Shown: positions 26,008-35,899, counted from the stretch's first letter. The stretch is DNA of 64,000 nt from Shewanella denitrificans OS217 (GCF_000013765.1 NC_007954.1:620001-684000); one strand, 5' to 3'. Made by a program: numbers and translations. The notes: a model not told the origin generated them from the sequence alone.

Positions 26008-26129
26008 TGTTTTCAGATCAGTGTATTGCGGAACTTACTCAAAACCACTCAGAATGCGAGCTGAGTTTTCTGGTATTCTAGCTAATGGTTAACTATGCCA
26101 TGCATAGTCAAATTTCAGCAGTAGCCTTT

Positions 26130-26240
26130 TAAGTCAACAACTAACACCAATGTTGGAAAGGTGAAGCATGGCAATTTGCGAGACGGGCATCCATCCTATG
26201 GCCGCTTTTAGGTGTCGGATGGGTTGTTCAACTGCTAGAT
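26130..26240. repeat. Partial copy of the dispersed structured repeat
   Basis: A block reading AAAGGTGAAGCATGG, then TTTGCGAGACGG and a CATCCATCC..ATGG hairpin matches the corresponding part of the larger repeats at 55560-55640 and 58855-58925. The rest of the 26008-26406 gap shows no gene. Confidence 0.5.
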
Positions 26241-26406
26241 ATTATAAATAATATGTTGTTTAATTTACCGCTTTTAAAATATCCCTCACTAATCTAGACT
26301 TCCTTGTAGTTGTTTTCTATATTCCACCCTAGTTTCAAGCAGTTTCATTGTTAGTAGACTAACAATAATCTCACTAGAGCTGGCCTATCATAGTGCAAGG
26401 GCGTGT

Positions 26407-28740
26407 ATGCAAAAAGAGCTTCCGTTAAAAACGGCCCCAGTACAGCGTGACAGCCTGGGACGATGGATACTCAATTGTATGGCTGCAGTACTATTGACTG
26501 TCAGCGCCTTTTTCTTATGGGGGGCACATAGCCTAGTTGATTCTCGCTTCGATAATTTTGATGCAAGTGTCTATGAGCAACAGCTTTTGCGAGTCAGTGG
26601 CATCTTTGAGCAAAATCGCCTTTCCTTTGAGCTTCAGGTCAATGATTATGCCAGATGGGACCATACCGAAGCGTTCGTGTTAAATCAGCAGCCAGCTTAT
26701 ATAGAAGAAAATCTGTTTCCTACTTCTTTAGCGAATATTCAAGTCGATGGTTTTATCTTTACCCGTCTCGATGGCAGCCTAGTTACACCGCCGCTGTTAC
26801 GAGTTGGTGCCGAGCTCACCCCTATGCCTGACCCTATGTGGGAAGCCATTAGCCAGCAGCTGCCCTCCCTGATTAAGAATGACAAAAGCACGGCCCACAC
26901 TCGATTCGTCTGGTTTGAAGATGAGGTCATTATGGTCTCTGGTACTCATATCACTGACACAGCTCAGGCTAATGCCCCCAGTGGCTACCTCTTCTTTATC
27001 CGTCATCTTGATGAGGCTAGATTGGGTGCTCTGCGTGAACTCACTGGCGTTAATTTTAGATTGGCACAAACAACCAGCATGGATACCGTTGAAACTCAAT
27101 TTACTTATAAGCGCCATAAGAGTCATCCCCATTGGCTTACAAGCATGAATTTAACGGGGTTACCTGCACTTATTCAAGTTCAAGGAAGCACACATTTACA
27201 AGCCGAACGCCAGTTAACCTTTACTTTGTTAGCCTTTAGTGTGGCAGGGCTTAGCATAGTGGCTTTGTTTGGGATTTATTGGCTTATTCATCTTAAGGTA
27301 ATAAGAAGGCTAGAGTTATTTTCAAAGCTTGCGGATAAAAATCGGCAAACACGTGCTCAGTCGATCCGCTGGCCCGTCTCGGGCAGTGATGAACTCGATA
27401 ATTTAGCTTCATCCATGAATGATTTTATTACCGAAGTTGAAGTGAGGCACAAGGAGCTAAACTACTTAGCCAACCATGATCCACTGACGGGTATAGGTAA
27501 CCGCCGCTTGCTCATGGCGAGTCTTGACGACAAGATGGAACTATTGAAAAGCAACCCAAAATTTACCTGTAACTTACTGTTACTGGATATAGATCAATTT
27601 AAGCTATTCAATGACGGCTTGGGTCACGCAGCAGGCGATGAGATACTCTGTTTAATCGCTAAACGTCTAAGTACGAAGGTAAAAGATTCAGATACGTTAG
27701 TGCGTTTGGGTGGCGATGCCTTCGCTATTTTACAAGAAAATGTGTCCCTAGCCTCTACCCAAGACTTTGCTACGGATTTACTGCAACATCTTGCCGTTCC
27801 ATTCGTATATCAAGAGCATCAGCTTAATCTGCGCGCCTCGATTGGTTTTGCACAAGTTAAGTTAAAGCTTTCCAAGGAGGATGTGATACGCAATGCCGAT
27901 TTGGCCATGTATGAAGCGAAGCGCAGAGGTAAAAATCAGGTTGCCATTTTTACCGTTAATTTACTCGATACTGTGTCTAGGCGGATGCATTTAGAGCAGG
28001 CGCTCCGAGAAGCATTAAATCAGCAGAGTCTTGAAGTGTGGTTTCAACCTATTATAGATGCACGCTATGGCAAAATCGTTGGTATGGAGGCGCTCTCGCG
28101 CTGGTCATTGGAGGGGGAATATATCCCCGCGGACGAATTTATTAGTATTGCCGAAGCCTCAGGGATGGTTGCTCAACTTGGTAAGCAAGTGTTAGATAAG
28201 GTGGGGGCAGTATTACAAGAACTACGCCTGCAATACCCAGCCCTTGAGTGTAATGTTAACCTGTCTGTACAGCAATTTCGTGATCCTCAATTGATAAGCG
28301 ATATAGTCGCTTGTAGAGTAAAATATCAGCTACCTGCATCAGCACTGCATCTTGAGTTAACCGAGAGCATGATTGCACAATCTGAGAGCGAAATTTTACC
28401 CATAATGAGAGCCTTAGTTAACCAAGGTTTTAAATTCCATTTAGATGATTTTGGTACCGGCTACTCTTCTTTAGAGCGCTTAAAACACTTGCCATTTGAT
28501 ACGCTAAAAATTGATCGCAGCTTCATCACCCCTCTTAGCCTAGGGGATGATGTCATGGTAAGAAATATCATCAACATAGGTCATGAATTGGGCATGAACC
28601 TCATTGCTGAAGGTGTCGAAAATGAACGAGAGCTTGAACATTTATTACAGCTTGGTTGCAATCAAATCCAAGGCTACTATTTTGCGCGGCCTATGCCTTA
28701 CCATGCCTTAAAAATATGGCTTAAAGAACACCAAGATTAG
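26407..28740 (+). CDS. CHASE4-GGDEF-EAL protein, probable c-di-GMP phosphodiesterase
   Basis: 777 residues. An N-terminal membrane helix (about 23-41) and a second one (about 270-292) flank a periplasmic CHASE4-type sensor (FELQVNDYARWDHTEAF near its start). A HAMP-like linker leads to a GGDEF domain (about 350-520). Its signature is GGDAF (435-439), so the catalytic Glu is replaced and cyclase activity is unlikely. The EAL domain (about 530-775) has Glu561-Ala-Leu in MEALSRW, an Asn in NVNLS and DDFGTGYSS, all expected in an active phosphodiesterase. The GGDEF part may bind GTP as a regulator. Confidence 0.92.
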   Translation: MQKELPLKTAPVQRDSLGRWILNCMAAVLLTVSAFFLWGAHSLVDSRFDNFDASVYEQQLLRVSGIFEQNRLSFELQVNDYARWDHTEAFVLNQQPAYIEENLFPTSLANIQVDGFIFTRLDGSLVTPPLLRVGAELTPMPDPMWEAISQQLPSLIKNDKSTAHTRFVWFEDEVIMVSGTHITDTAQANAPSGYLFFIRHLDEARLGALRELTGVNFRLAQTTSMDTVETQFTYKRHKSHPHWLTSMNLTGLPALIQVQGSTHLQAERQLTFTLLAFSVAGLSIVALFGIYWLIHLKVIRRLELFSKLADKNRQTRAQSIRWPVSGSDELDNLASSMNDFITEVEVRHKELNYLANHDPLTGIGNRRLLMASLDDKMELLKSNPKFTCNLLLLDIDQFKLFNDGLGHAAGDEILCLIAKRLSTKVKDSDTLVRLGGDAFAILQENVSLASTQDFATDLLQHLAVPFVYQEHQLNLRASIGFAQVKLKLSKEDVIRNADLAMYEAKRRGKNQVAIFTVNLLDTVSRRMHLEQALREALNQQSLEVWFQPIIDARYGKIVGMEALSRWSLEGEYIPADEFISIAEASGMVAQLGKQVLDKVGAVLQELRLQYPALECNVNLSVQQFRDPQLISDIVACRVKYQLPASALHLELTESMIAQSESEILPIMRALVNQGFKFHLDDFGTGYSSLERLKHLPFDTLKIDRSFITPLSLGDDVMVRNIINIGHELGMNLIAEGVENERELEHLLQLGCNQIQGYYFARPMPYHALKIWLKEHQD

Positions 28741-28879
28741 GCGTCAATGAAACTCGGTGACCTGCTCGCGCTGATATTTAATAGCCTAGGGACCTTTCAT
28801 AAACTTCAGCGGTGGCTTTTAACTGTAATGCACAGAATTTAACGGTGCCTGGCACAGTTAATTTTCTGTTGATTTTTAG

Positions 28880-29215
28880 CTTAAGATGTCCAAACTTCGT
28901 TTGGAATAAGATCGCAGGGTTCCACTCTGCACTGGCCAAGAGGGAAGATTCAACAGCAAATCCTCCCTCTTGGATCTCCCTCCGTGCCGCCCGCGAAGTT
29001 GTGGTTCCTCATCCAACAGCAAAAATACCTAACGGCTCGACAGCACATCCATGTGCTAACGAGCCTCAACCATCATCCATGATGCTTACACGGTATTTTT
29101 GCTGTTGTATTTCGGCAACTTCGAGGGGGGGATTGGTGCAACCTGTGAGTACCGTTTTCATGGAGGACTTGGTGTGTTGGAGTGAAGGGTTAATTGTCTA
29201 ACAGAGATAAGCAAG
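28880..29215. repeat. Structured dispersed repeat, copy A
   Basis: The block contains several inverted repeats. TCCAAAC-TTC-GTTTGGA lies at 28889-28905. CCAAGAGGGA pairs with TCCCTCTTGG (28936-28945, 28964-28973). CGAAGTTG pairs with CAACTTCG (28994-29001, 29116-29123). CAACAGCAAAAATACC pairs with GGTATTTTTGCTGTTG (29014-29029, 29092-29107). Two small hairpins with TCCA loops sit inside. A second copy at 59030-59300 keeps the same fold with changed stems. An open frame across it is an artefact. No protein gene is seen between 28741 and 29526. Confidence 0.75.
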
Positions 29216-29374
29216 GTGAAGCATGGCTATCCACCGTAAAAGCTGCGAGGAAATAATTTATATTTTCAAGTTGGGATATCAGGATAAAACGCAATATAGG
29301 ATCATAAAAAGATAAGTCATCAGGAAATAGACCTTTTAAAGTGCTATTAGAACAGACTGTTAGCGTAAGGCTGT

Positions 29375-29517
29375 ACAAAAAACAACTACCGAAAAACAGC
29401 GGGTTCCTATAACATCGTACGTTAAATAAAGATTATCAATTTACGTTGAGCTTGGCATCGGCCAAGTCCAACAGGCGATTTATGCCTTGTAAACAGCGCA
29501 TAAAGACTAAATTCAAG
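29375..29517 (+). repeat. Degenerate attC-like module upstream of a small lipoprotein gene
   Basis: GTCCAAC (29466-29472) is followed by ATTTATGC (29478-29485) that pairs with GCATAAA (29498-29504). The same module, with better preserved ends, occurs at 60637-60696 before the Kiwa-like genes. About 90 bp further upstream is also shared (CTACCG.AAAAA..., TTCCTATA.CATC). The final GTTRRRY core is missing here, so it looks like a decayed integron cassette junction. Confidence 0.4.
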
Positions 29518-29526
29518 TGAGATTCG

Positions 29527-29808
29527 ATGAAGTACCTATTAACGATTTTAACCATTGTTGTGTTTTTGAGTGGTTGCAACACTACTCCTTCTCAGCCTAC
29601 TGAGGGCTATGTTCAGCTTCAGTTTGATATTACTGAAGCAGGAGCAACAGATAACATAAAAGTAATTAAGTCTGTTCCAAGTGGTTTCTTTGATGAAGAA
29701 GCAAAAAAATCGCTATCAAAATGGAAGTACAAACCAAAGGTGGTAAACGGCGTAACTGTTCGACAAGTTGATCTTAAGGTGCAGCTAGATTTCACCCCCA
29801 AAAAATAA
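29527..29808 (+). CDS. TonB C-terminal-domain lipoprotein
   Basis: 93 residues with lipobox LSGC (Cys17). The mature part is a single TonB_C-type fold: VQLQFDITEAGATDNIKVIKS, then FFDEEAKKSLSKWKYKPKVVNG and a last strand VDLKVQLDFTP. There is no transmembrane anchor or Pro-rich spacer, so it is not a standard energy transducer; stand-alone TonB_C lipoproteins are common but uncharacterised. The upstream module resembles an integron attC remnant, so the gene may have arrived as a cassette. Confidence 0.7.
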   Translation: MKYLLTILTIVVFLSGCNTTPSQPTEGYVQLQFDITEAGATDNIKVIKSVPSGFFDEEAKKSLSKWKYKPKVVNGVTVRQVDLKVQLDFTPKK

Positions 29809-30013
29809 AACGAACAAGGCCAGTCAACAACACTCACTGTGAAATATTTCGCCATTGGGGAAACTTTCGGCTACCCTGTGACTCTGAGTTAACCCTGAGG
29901 TTAATCAATAGTTGGTTAATCGGCTGTCTTTAATCGACCGTGTTTATTCAACTAACTTGGCTCAGGCGTATTGAATCGAAAGTGCTTAATCAATTTATTC
30001 TTAAGGATACCGT

Positions 30014-30604
30014 TTGCTAAGATTTGCGTCACAAGCGTTGCAAAACGTTATCGGCCTTTTTGCCGATGGTTTTGCTTTGGCTCGCATTTCAAAAGCTCAC
30101 GTTTCCAACGCTTATCTTTCAAATTCATGGCTTTCAAATAGATGGTTCACGGCCTTTGTTAAAACCAAGTTGTTGATTGGTATAGTGCTGTTGCAGCTTG
30201 TGGGTGCCAATGTCGGTGCGCATCAATTGCACCCGGATACCAAGGTTGAAGAGGGCGGCCAGCACTCGCATCTGCAATTGACCACACAAGTGACGACCTT
30301 AAGCCAATGCGAAATCAGCGATCATCTTGATGCTCATACCAATGCAACTGAACATCAGGTTGCTGATTTTCATGGTGCGGCTAATGATGGGGAGCCGTCA
30401 CATACTGACAGCCATCAAGTTGTTAGCACTGAAACTCAAGATGTAGATATTTGCCTTGATTGTCAGTGTCATGGCGGCCATGCAAGCCTGGTTGGTGGCA
30501 TGAGTCCTTTAGCGCCTTCGCCACTCACCGATAGCCCAGTGCTATTGGCTTTGAATTATTTCCCCCCAGAAAGTTTACCCAGTTACCGCCCTCCAATAGT
30601 TTAA
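30014..30604 (+). CDS. His-rich, CzcI-like protein of a metal-efflux operon
   Basis: 196 residues beginning at TTG 30014 with AAGGAT upstream. One membrane segment or signal (about 53-70, LLIGIVLLQLVGANVGA) is followed by a periplasmic part with many histidines and a CLDCQCHGGHAS cluster near residue 155. This resembles CzcI/CopL/DUF2946-type proteins found ahead of heavy-metal RND operons. A role in metal sensing or binding is inferred from composition and from the CzcB/CzcA genes that follow. Confidence 0.6.
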   Translation: MLRFASQALQNVIGLFADGFALARISKAHVSNAYLSNSWLSNRWFTAFVKTKLLIGIVLLQLVGANVGAHQLHPDTKVEEGGQHSHLQLTTQVTTLSQCEISDHLDAHTNATEHQVADFHGAANDGEPSHTDSHQVVSTETQDVDICLDCQCHGGHASLVGGMSPLAPSPLTDSPVLLALNYFPPESLPSYRPPIV

Positions 30605-30743
30605 TCCTGCGCTTATTCACTCAATTTATCTATTTTTCATGGGGTTATTGTATCCCATGGCTAAGCCAATGCTTTGATGACATCTATTAACATTATGATT
30701 GTAAATCAAAGTCTTGGCGTGAATACCAATGTTAGGATTTAAC

Positions 30744-31985
30744 ATGAAAAATCAAACGTTCAATGCTTTTTTTGCCGCTTCTTCAGTGGGCGCTAGCCTG
30801 CTATTTTCTAGTCTATTCGCATTAGCGGCCCTTGGATTTCCAGCCCAAGCTGGAGAAGGTCATGGCCATGATGCAACACCTAAGGCCAGTGTGAATGCAC
30901 AGCCGCTAGCCGCCAACATCTCGGGTGAAAAACAAGAGGCTCAAGCTCATGGGGAAGAGAAGCATGGCAATGAAGCCCTTAAGCTGACTCAAGTTCAGCG
31001 TAACCTTGCAGGCATAGAAGTCAGCGAGTTACAGGCGCAGCATTTTAACCTCGCCTCCTTTGCCACCGCTACCCTGCTGGTGGACAGGGATAAGACAGCA
31101 AGCCTAGCCGCCCAGCTGGAAGTGAAAGTGATTGCTCGCCACGTAGTGCCAGGGCAAAGGGTTGAAGCGGGGCAGCCGTTACTGACCTTGGGCGGCGCTG
31201 CTGTGGCGCAGGCGCAGGCGGATTACATCAATGCGGCGTCCGAGTGGGACAGAGTAAAACGCTTGTCGAATGGCGCCATCAGTGACAGTCAGCGGCTGCA
31301 GGCACAAGTGAATGCTGAGCTAAAACGGGCGATTTTAGAATCCCTTAAGATGACGAAAAGCCAAATTGCAACCCTTGCAACTTCACCCAGTGCTATCGGC
31401 AGTTATGCTTTGTTGGCGCCCTTTTCAGGCCGAGTACAGCAAGATATCGCCATGTTAGGCCAAGTTTTGGCGGCAGGCACGGCCTTAATGCAGCTCACCG
31501 ATGAATCCTCACTCTGGGTTGAGGCTCAATTGAGTCCCGCGCAAGCAGACACTGTGGACATTGGCACCCAAGCGTTAGTGCGAGTGGAAGATAAAACCCT
31601 GCAAGGGGAAATCATAGGTCGCTCCCATGAGATAGACAGCATCACGCGCACCGAGCAAGTCTTGCTGCGTATCGCTAACACTGAGCACCAATTACATGCG
31701 GGTCAGTTTGCCGAGTTATACCTCACATCAGGGGCGGGCGCGAAAGCTAATCCCATGGGCATAGTCGTGCCCGATGCGGCGCTAACCCGCAGTGGTGACG
31801 GTGATTGGCAGGTATTTATTGAAGATGAAGACGGCTTTGAAGCGGTAGAAGTGCAAGTGGTGGAGCGTCAGCGCGGGCTAAGCCTAGTGCGTGGTTTAGA
31901 TGATAACGCCAAGGTGGTGGTGTCTGGCGCCTTTTTCTTGGCCTCGGAACTGGCAAAGTCTGGTTTTGATATCCACAACCACTAA
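30744..31985 (+). CDS. RND efflux periplasmic adaptor (CzcB/CusB type)
   Basis: 413 residues from the ATG at 30744 (AGGA seven bases upstream). It has a signal peptide and a His-rich N-terminal stretch (GEGHGHDATP, AHGEEKHGNE) likely to bind metal. The membrane-fusion-protein body has a lipoyl half-motif (VVPGQRVEAGQPLLTLGG), a helical hairpin, the second half-motif (LLAPFSGRVQQDIAMLGQVL) and a beta-barrel domain. It links the inner-membrane pump encoded 31 bp downstream to an outer-membrane channel. Confidence 0.9.
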   Translation: MKNQTFNAFFAASSVGASLLFSSLFALAALGFPAQAGEGHGHDATPKASVNAQPLAANISGEKQEAQAHGEEKHGNEALKLTQVQRNLAGIEVSELQAQHFNLASFATATLLVDRDKTASLAAQLEVKVIARHVVPGQRVEAGQPLLTLGGAAVAQAQADYINAASEWDRVKRLSNGAISDSQRLQAQVNAELKRAILESLKMTKSQIATLATSPSAIGSYALLAPFSGRVQQDIAMLGQVLAAGTALMQLTDESSLWVEAQLSPAQADTVDIGTQALVRVEDKTLQGEIIGRSHEIDSITRTEQVLLRIANTEHQLHAGQFAELYLTSGAGAKANPMGIVVPDAALTRSGDGDWQVFIEDEDGFEAVEVQVVERQRGLSLVRGLDDNAKVVVSGAFFLASELAKSGFDIHNH

Positions 31986-32016
31986 TTAGCGACCGTTTGA
32001 GCGTTAAGGAACTTCT

Positions 32017-35000
32017 ATGTTACAAAAATTAATTCAGGCCGCTGTTGCTAATCGCCTGTTAGTGGTGATTGCCCTAGTGTGCGCCCTATTGGCGAGCTTA
32101 GCGGCTTTGCCTAAGTTAAATCTCGATGCTTTCCCCGATGTGACCAATGTGCAGGTGACCATTAACACCGCCGCCGAAGGCTTAGCGGCCGAAGAAGTGG
32201 AGAAGCTCATCAGTTATCCGGTTGAGTCGGCCATGTATGCCTTGCCAGCAGTGACGGATGTACGCTCTTTGTCCCGCACTGGGCTGTCTATTGTGACTGT
32301 GGTGTTCGCCGAGGGCACAGATATTTACTTTGCTCGCCAGCAAGTGTTCGAGCAGTTGCAAGCCGCTAAGGAAATGATCCCAACGGGTGTGGGCGTGCCT
32401 GAAATTGGCCCTAATACCTCGGGACTTGGGCAAATTTATCAGTACATTCTTAAGGCGGAGCCTGATTCTGGGGTGAGCGCGTTTGAGCTTAGAAGCCTGA
32501 ATGATTACCTGATAAAGCTGATTTTAATGCCAGTCTCTGGGGTTACCGAGGTGTTATCTTTTGGCGGCGATGTGCGCCAATATCAGGTGCAGGTCGACCC
32601 CAACAAACTCAGCAGTTATGGCTTATCGATGACCCAAGTCACCACGGCCCTTGAGAGCAATAACCGCAATGCCGGCGGCTGGTTTATGGACCAAGGCCAA
32701 GAGCAATTGGTGGTGCGCGGCTACGGCATGTTACCAGCAGGAAACGAAGGCTTATTGGCCATAGGGCAAATACCGCTAACAGAAGTCAAAGGCACCCCAG
32801 TGCGGGTGGCCGACATTGCCAAGGTGGCCTTTGGCAGTGAAATCCGCGTCGGCGCCGTGACCATGACCCGCCGCGATGCCAATGGCGATGCTGAAAAACT
32901 AGGTGAAGTGGTGGCCGGAGTGGTACTCAAGCGCATGGGGGCGAACACTAAATCTACCATAGATGACATCAAGGCTCGGGTAAAACTCATCGAGCAAGCC
33001 TTGCCTAGGGGGGTGTCATTTGAGGTATTTTACGACCAAGCAGATTTAGTCGACCAAGCCATCACCACAGTGCGTGATGCGCTACTCATGGCTTTTGTGT
33101 TTATCATTATCATCTTGGCGCTGTTTTTAGTTAACCTTCGCGCTACCTTATTGGTTTTATTATCTATTCCAGTTTCGATTGGTCTAGCCTTAATGGTAAT
33201 GTCCTATTTTGGCCTGTCGGCTAATTTGATGTCATTAGGCGGCCTTGCCGTAGCCATAGGTATGCTGGTGGATGGCTCTGTGGTAATGGTTGAAAATATC
33301 TTTAAGCATTTAACTCAGCCAGATAGACGCCATCTTAAAGCCGCGCAAATGAGGGCCGATGGCGAAGCTGACCCTTATCACGGCTATGAAGATGGTGCTT
33401 TGCCCGCCAGTGAGCATGAGATCGCATTCGATGAAAACCATGAGCCCAATATGGCGCTGCGCATCATGCTGGCGGCTAAAGAAGTCTGTAGCCCTATCTT
33501 CTTTGCTACCGCGATTATTATCGTGGTATTTGCGCCCTTATTTGCCCTAGAAGGAGTGGAAGGTAAGCTGTTTCAGCCCATGGCGGTGAGTATTATTCTG
33601 GCGATGCTCGCGGCCTTGTTGGTGGCATTAATTGTCGTGCCTGCCTTAGCAGTATTCTTATTTAAAAAAGGCGTGGTATTGCGCCAAAGCCCGCTATTAG
33701 TGCCGCTGGAATCTGGCTATCGCAAACTATTGACCGCCACCATGGCACGGCCAAAGCTTGTGATATTGGCTGCTGCGGGGCTATTTGTTGGCAGCTTATT
33801 GTTAGTGCCAAAATTAGGGACTGAATTTGTGCCCGAGCTTGAAGAGGGCACCATTAACTTGAGGGTAACCTTAGCGCCCACGGCAAGCCTTGAGACTTCG
33901 CTTGCCGTAGCCCCTAAGATCGAAGCCATGCTGCTTGAGTTTCCTGAGGTGAGCTACGCCCTAAGCCGCATTGGTGCGCCAGAGCTTGGCGGCGATCCAG
34001 AGCCTGTGAGTAATATCGAGATTTACATAGGCTTAAACCCCATCGAGTCTTGGACCACGGCAGATTCACGCCTGGCATTGCAACGGGAGATGGAAGACAA
34101 ACTCAAAGTGTTCCCAGGCTTGTTGTTTACCTTCTCACAACCCATAGCCACCCGAGTGGATGAATTATTGTCGGGCGTAAAAGCGCAGCTGGCGATTAAA
34201 ATCTTCGGAGATTCTCTGGATGTGCTAGCAACTAAAGGTCAGGTACTCAGTGACTTAGTGGCTAAAATACCAGGGGCCGTGGATGTGTCATTAGAGCAAG
34301 TGAGTGGTGAAGCTCAGCTGGTTATTCGCCCTAAGCGGGATAGTTTGGCCCGTTATGGCATCAGTGTCGATCAGGTGATGAGTCTGGTGAGTCAAGGCGT
34401 TGGCGGTGTTAGTGCCGGTCAAGTTATCGATGGTAATGCCAGATACGATATCAATGTGCGCTTAGCTAAGTCATTTAGGCAAACGCCAGATGCAGTGCAA
34501 GACTTGCTGCTAGTGGGCGCCAACGGTGCCACAGTACGTCTTGGTGATGTGGCAAGCGTCGAAGTTGAAATGGCGCCACCTAACATTCGCCGTGATGATG
34601 TGCAGCGCCGCGTGGTAGTGCAAGCCAATGTTGCAGGGCGAGACATGGGCTCGGTGGTGGCGGATATCTATAAAATCATTCCCGAGGCGCAGTTGCCTGC
34701 GGGCTACACAGTCGTGATTGGCGGTCAATATGAGAATCAGCAGCGCGCTCAGCAAAAACTGATGTTAGTGGTGCCTATTTCCATAGGTTTGATTGCCTTG
34801 TTGCTGTATTTCTCCTTTGGCTCGCTAAAGCAAGTGGGGCTAATTATGGCAAACGTGCCTTTAGCGCTGTTTGGTGGGGTTATCGCCTTGTACCTTAGTG
34901 GCACTTATTTGTCAGTGCCTAGCTCCATAGGGTTTATCACCTTGTTTGGGGTGGCAGTGCTTAATGGCGTGGTCTTGGTGGACTCGATAAACCAGCGCCG

Positions 35001-35250
35001 TCAAAGCGGCGAAAGCCTATATGAGTCAGTCTATGAAGGCACGGTTGGACGTTTGCGGCCCGTATTAATGACGGCGCTGACATCGGCATTGGGACTCATC
35101 CCAATTTTAATGTCATCTGGGGTGGGCAGTGAAATTCAAAAGCCCTTAGCCGTGGTTATCATCGGCGGTCTGTTTAGCTCTACCGCCTTAACCTTGCTGG
35201 TATTACCTACTCTGTACCGCTTTTTATATCAAGCTAAGCGCAACAGCTAA
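32017..35250 (+). CDS. Heavy-metal RND transporter (CzcA/CusA family)
   Basis: 1077 residues with the two-fold RND arrangement of 12 membrane helices. It has HME-family signatures near the start (LPKLNLDAFPDVTNVQV) and VDGSVVMVENIFKHL and VAVLNGVVLVDSINQRR in the membrane halves. An acidic/His-containing insertion of about 45 residues (roughly 430-480, with YHGYEDG and EHEIAFDENHE) follows TM4. It would exchange protons for divalent or monovalent metals; the specific metal cannot be told. The operon has no CzcC/CusC-type outer-membrane gene in this window, so a channel encoded elsewhere must be used. Confidence 0.92.
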   Translation: MLQKLIQAAVANRLLVVIALVCALLASLAALPKLNLDAFPDVTNVQVTINTAAEGLAAEEVEKLISYPVESAMYALPAVTDVRSLSRTGLSIVTVVFAEGTDIYFARQQVFEQLQAAKEMIPTGVGVPEIGPNTSGLGQIYQYILKAEPDSGVSAFELRSLNDYLIKLILMPVSGVTEVLSFGGDVRQYQVQVDPNKLSSYGLSMTQVTTALESNNRNAGGWFMDQGQEQLVVRGYGMLPAGNEGLLAIGQIPLTEVKGTPVRVADIAKVAFGSEIRVGAVTMTRRDANGDAEKLGEVVAGVVLKRMGANTKSTIDDIKARVKLIEQALPRGVSFEVFYDQADLVDQAITTVRDALLMAFVFIIIILALFLVNLRATLLVLLSIPVSIGLALMVMSYFGLSANLMSLGGLAVAIGMLVDGSVVMVENIFKHLTQPDRRHLKAAQMRADGEADPYHGYEDGALPASEHEIAFDENHEPNMALRIMLAAKEVCSPIFFATAIIIVVFAPLFALEGVEGKLFQPMAVSIILAMLAALLVALIVVPALAVFLFKKGVVLRQSPLLVPLESGYRKLLTATMARPKLVILAAAGLFVGSLLLVPKLGTEFVPELEEGTINLRVTLAPTASLETSLAVAPKIEAMLLEFPEVSYALSRIGAPELGGDPEPVSNIEIYIGLNPIESWTTADSRLALQREMEDKLKVFPGLLFTFSQPIATRVDELLSGVKAQLAIKIFGDSLDVLATKGQVLSDLVAKIPGAVDVSLEQVSGEAQLVIRPKRDSLARYGISVDQVMSLVSQGVGGVSAGQVIDGNARYDINVRLAKSFRQTPDAVQDLLLVGANGATVRLGDVASVEVEMAPPNIRRDDVQRRVVVQANVAGRDMGSVVADIYKIIPEAQLPAGYTVVIGGQYENQQRAQQKLMLVVPISIGLIALLLYFSFGSLKQVGLIMANVPLALFGGVIALYLSGTYLSVPSSIGFITLFGVAVLNGVVLVDSINQRRQSGESLYESVYEGTVGRLRPVLMTALTSALGLIPILMSSGVGSEIQKPLAVVIIGGLFSSTALTLLVLPTLYRFLYQAKRNS

Positions 35251-35279
35251 AGCAGAGTGCAGAACAAACCTCATATTCA

Positions 35280-35307
35280 AATAGCCGGCTGATGTCGGCT
35301 ATTTTTT
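35280..35307 (+). terminator. Rho-independent terminator of the RND operon
   Basis: AATAGCCG pairs with CGGCTATT around an eight-base loop and is followed by a T run. It lies 30 bp after the czcA-like stop codon. Confidence 0.8.
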
Positions 35308-35482
35308 AGGCTTCTCACAAGGTGGCATCCGGGGTATCAATTTCAGTGTGATGGTAAATGCAGGATTTATTGTTAACTGGATCGCTGAAATCACAAAAGT
35401 TAATGCTTTGTTAAACTTAGTGATGCTATAGTTTTTACAGTTCAAGCAAGCGTTCAACCACTTCACCATTCAGGGGTTACCT

Positions 35483-35746
35483 ATGTTAAATGAGAATCAT
35501 GCGCTTATTTTCGACTTCCCAGAATTTAAGCAAGACATTGTGTATTTGAATTATAAAAAACCAGAGTTTCAAGCCTTGTCTAAGCAGTATCACCTATTGG
35601 ATTACGATATCCGTCAGTTAGAAGTTGCCGGCAGTCCAACGGATGATGAACATATGCACGCACTTAAAGTACGTAGGGCAAACTTAAAAGATGTTTTATT
35701 CCAACAGTTAAAAGCCCATCATGATGAGGCTGTGGCCACCAATTAG
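35483..35746 (+). CDS. YdcH/DUF465 family protein
   Basis: 87 residues, soluble, helical. The pattern HALIFDFPEFKQDI, FQALSKQYHLLDYDIRQLE and HALKVRRANLKDVLFQQL is that of the YdcH (DUF465) family, small coiled-coil hairpin proteins of unknown role. It has its own terminator and is probably monocistronic. Confidence 0.85.
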   Translation: MLNENHALIFDFPEFKQDIVYLNYKKPEFQALSKQYHLLDYDIRQLEVAGSPTDDEHMHALKVRRANLKDVLFQQLKAHHDEAVATN

Positions 35747-35778
35747 TGCAACTCCCTCAGAAACCATTTTCATCAACT

Positions 35779-35806
35779 AGTCGACTTAAGTCGGCTATTT
35801 TTTTGT
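35779..35806 (+). terminator. Rho-independent terminator
   Basis: AGTCGAC-TTAA-GTCGGCT (one G-U pair in RNA) followed by a long T tract, about 33 bp after the YdcH-like gene. Confidence 0.75.
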
Positions 35807-35899
35807 CTTTTTTTGCGTGTTTGAAACGGAAAAAACCTAAGTCAAATGAGATGCTTATTCTTCAATAAACATCGCTGGATTTCATCTGGGTAATTTAAA

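Noticed and set aside
28812..29201. 129-codon open frame with export-like composition
   Set aside because: It runs through the hairpins of the structured repeat, and its sequence is explained by those inverted repeats.
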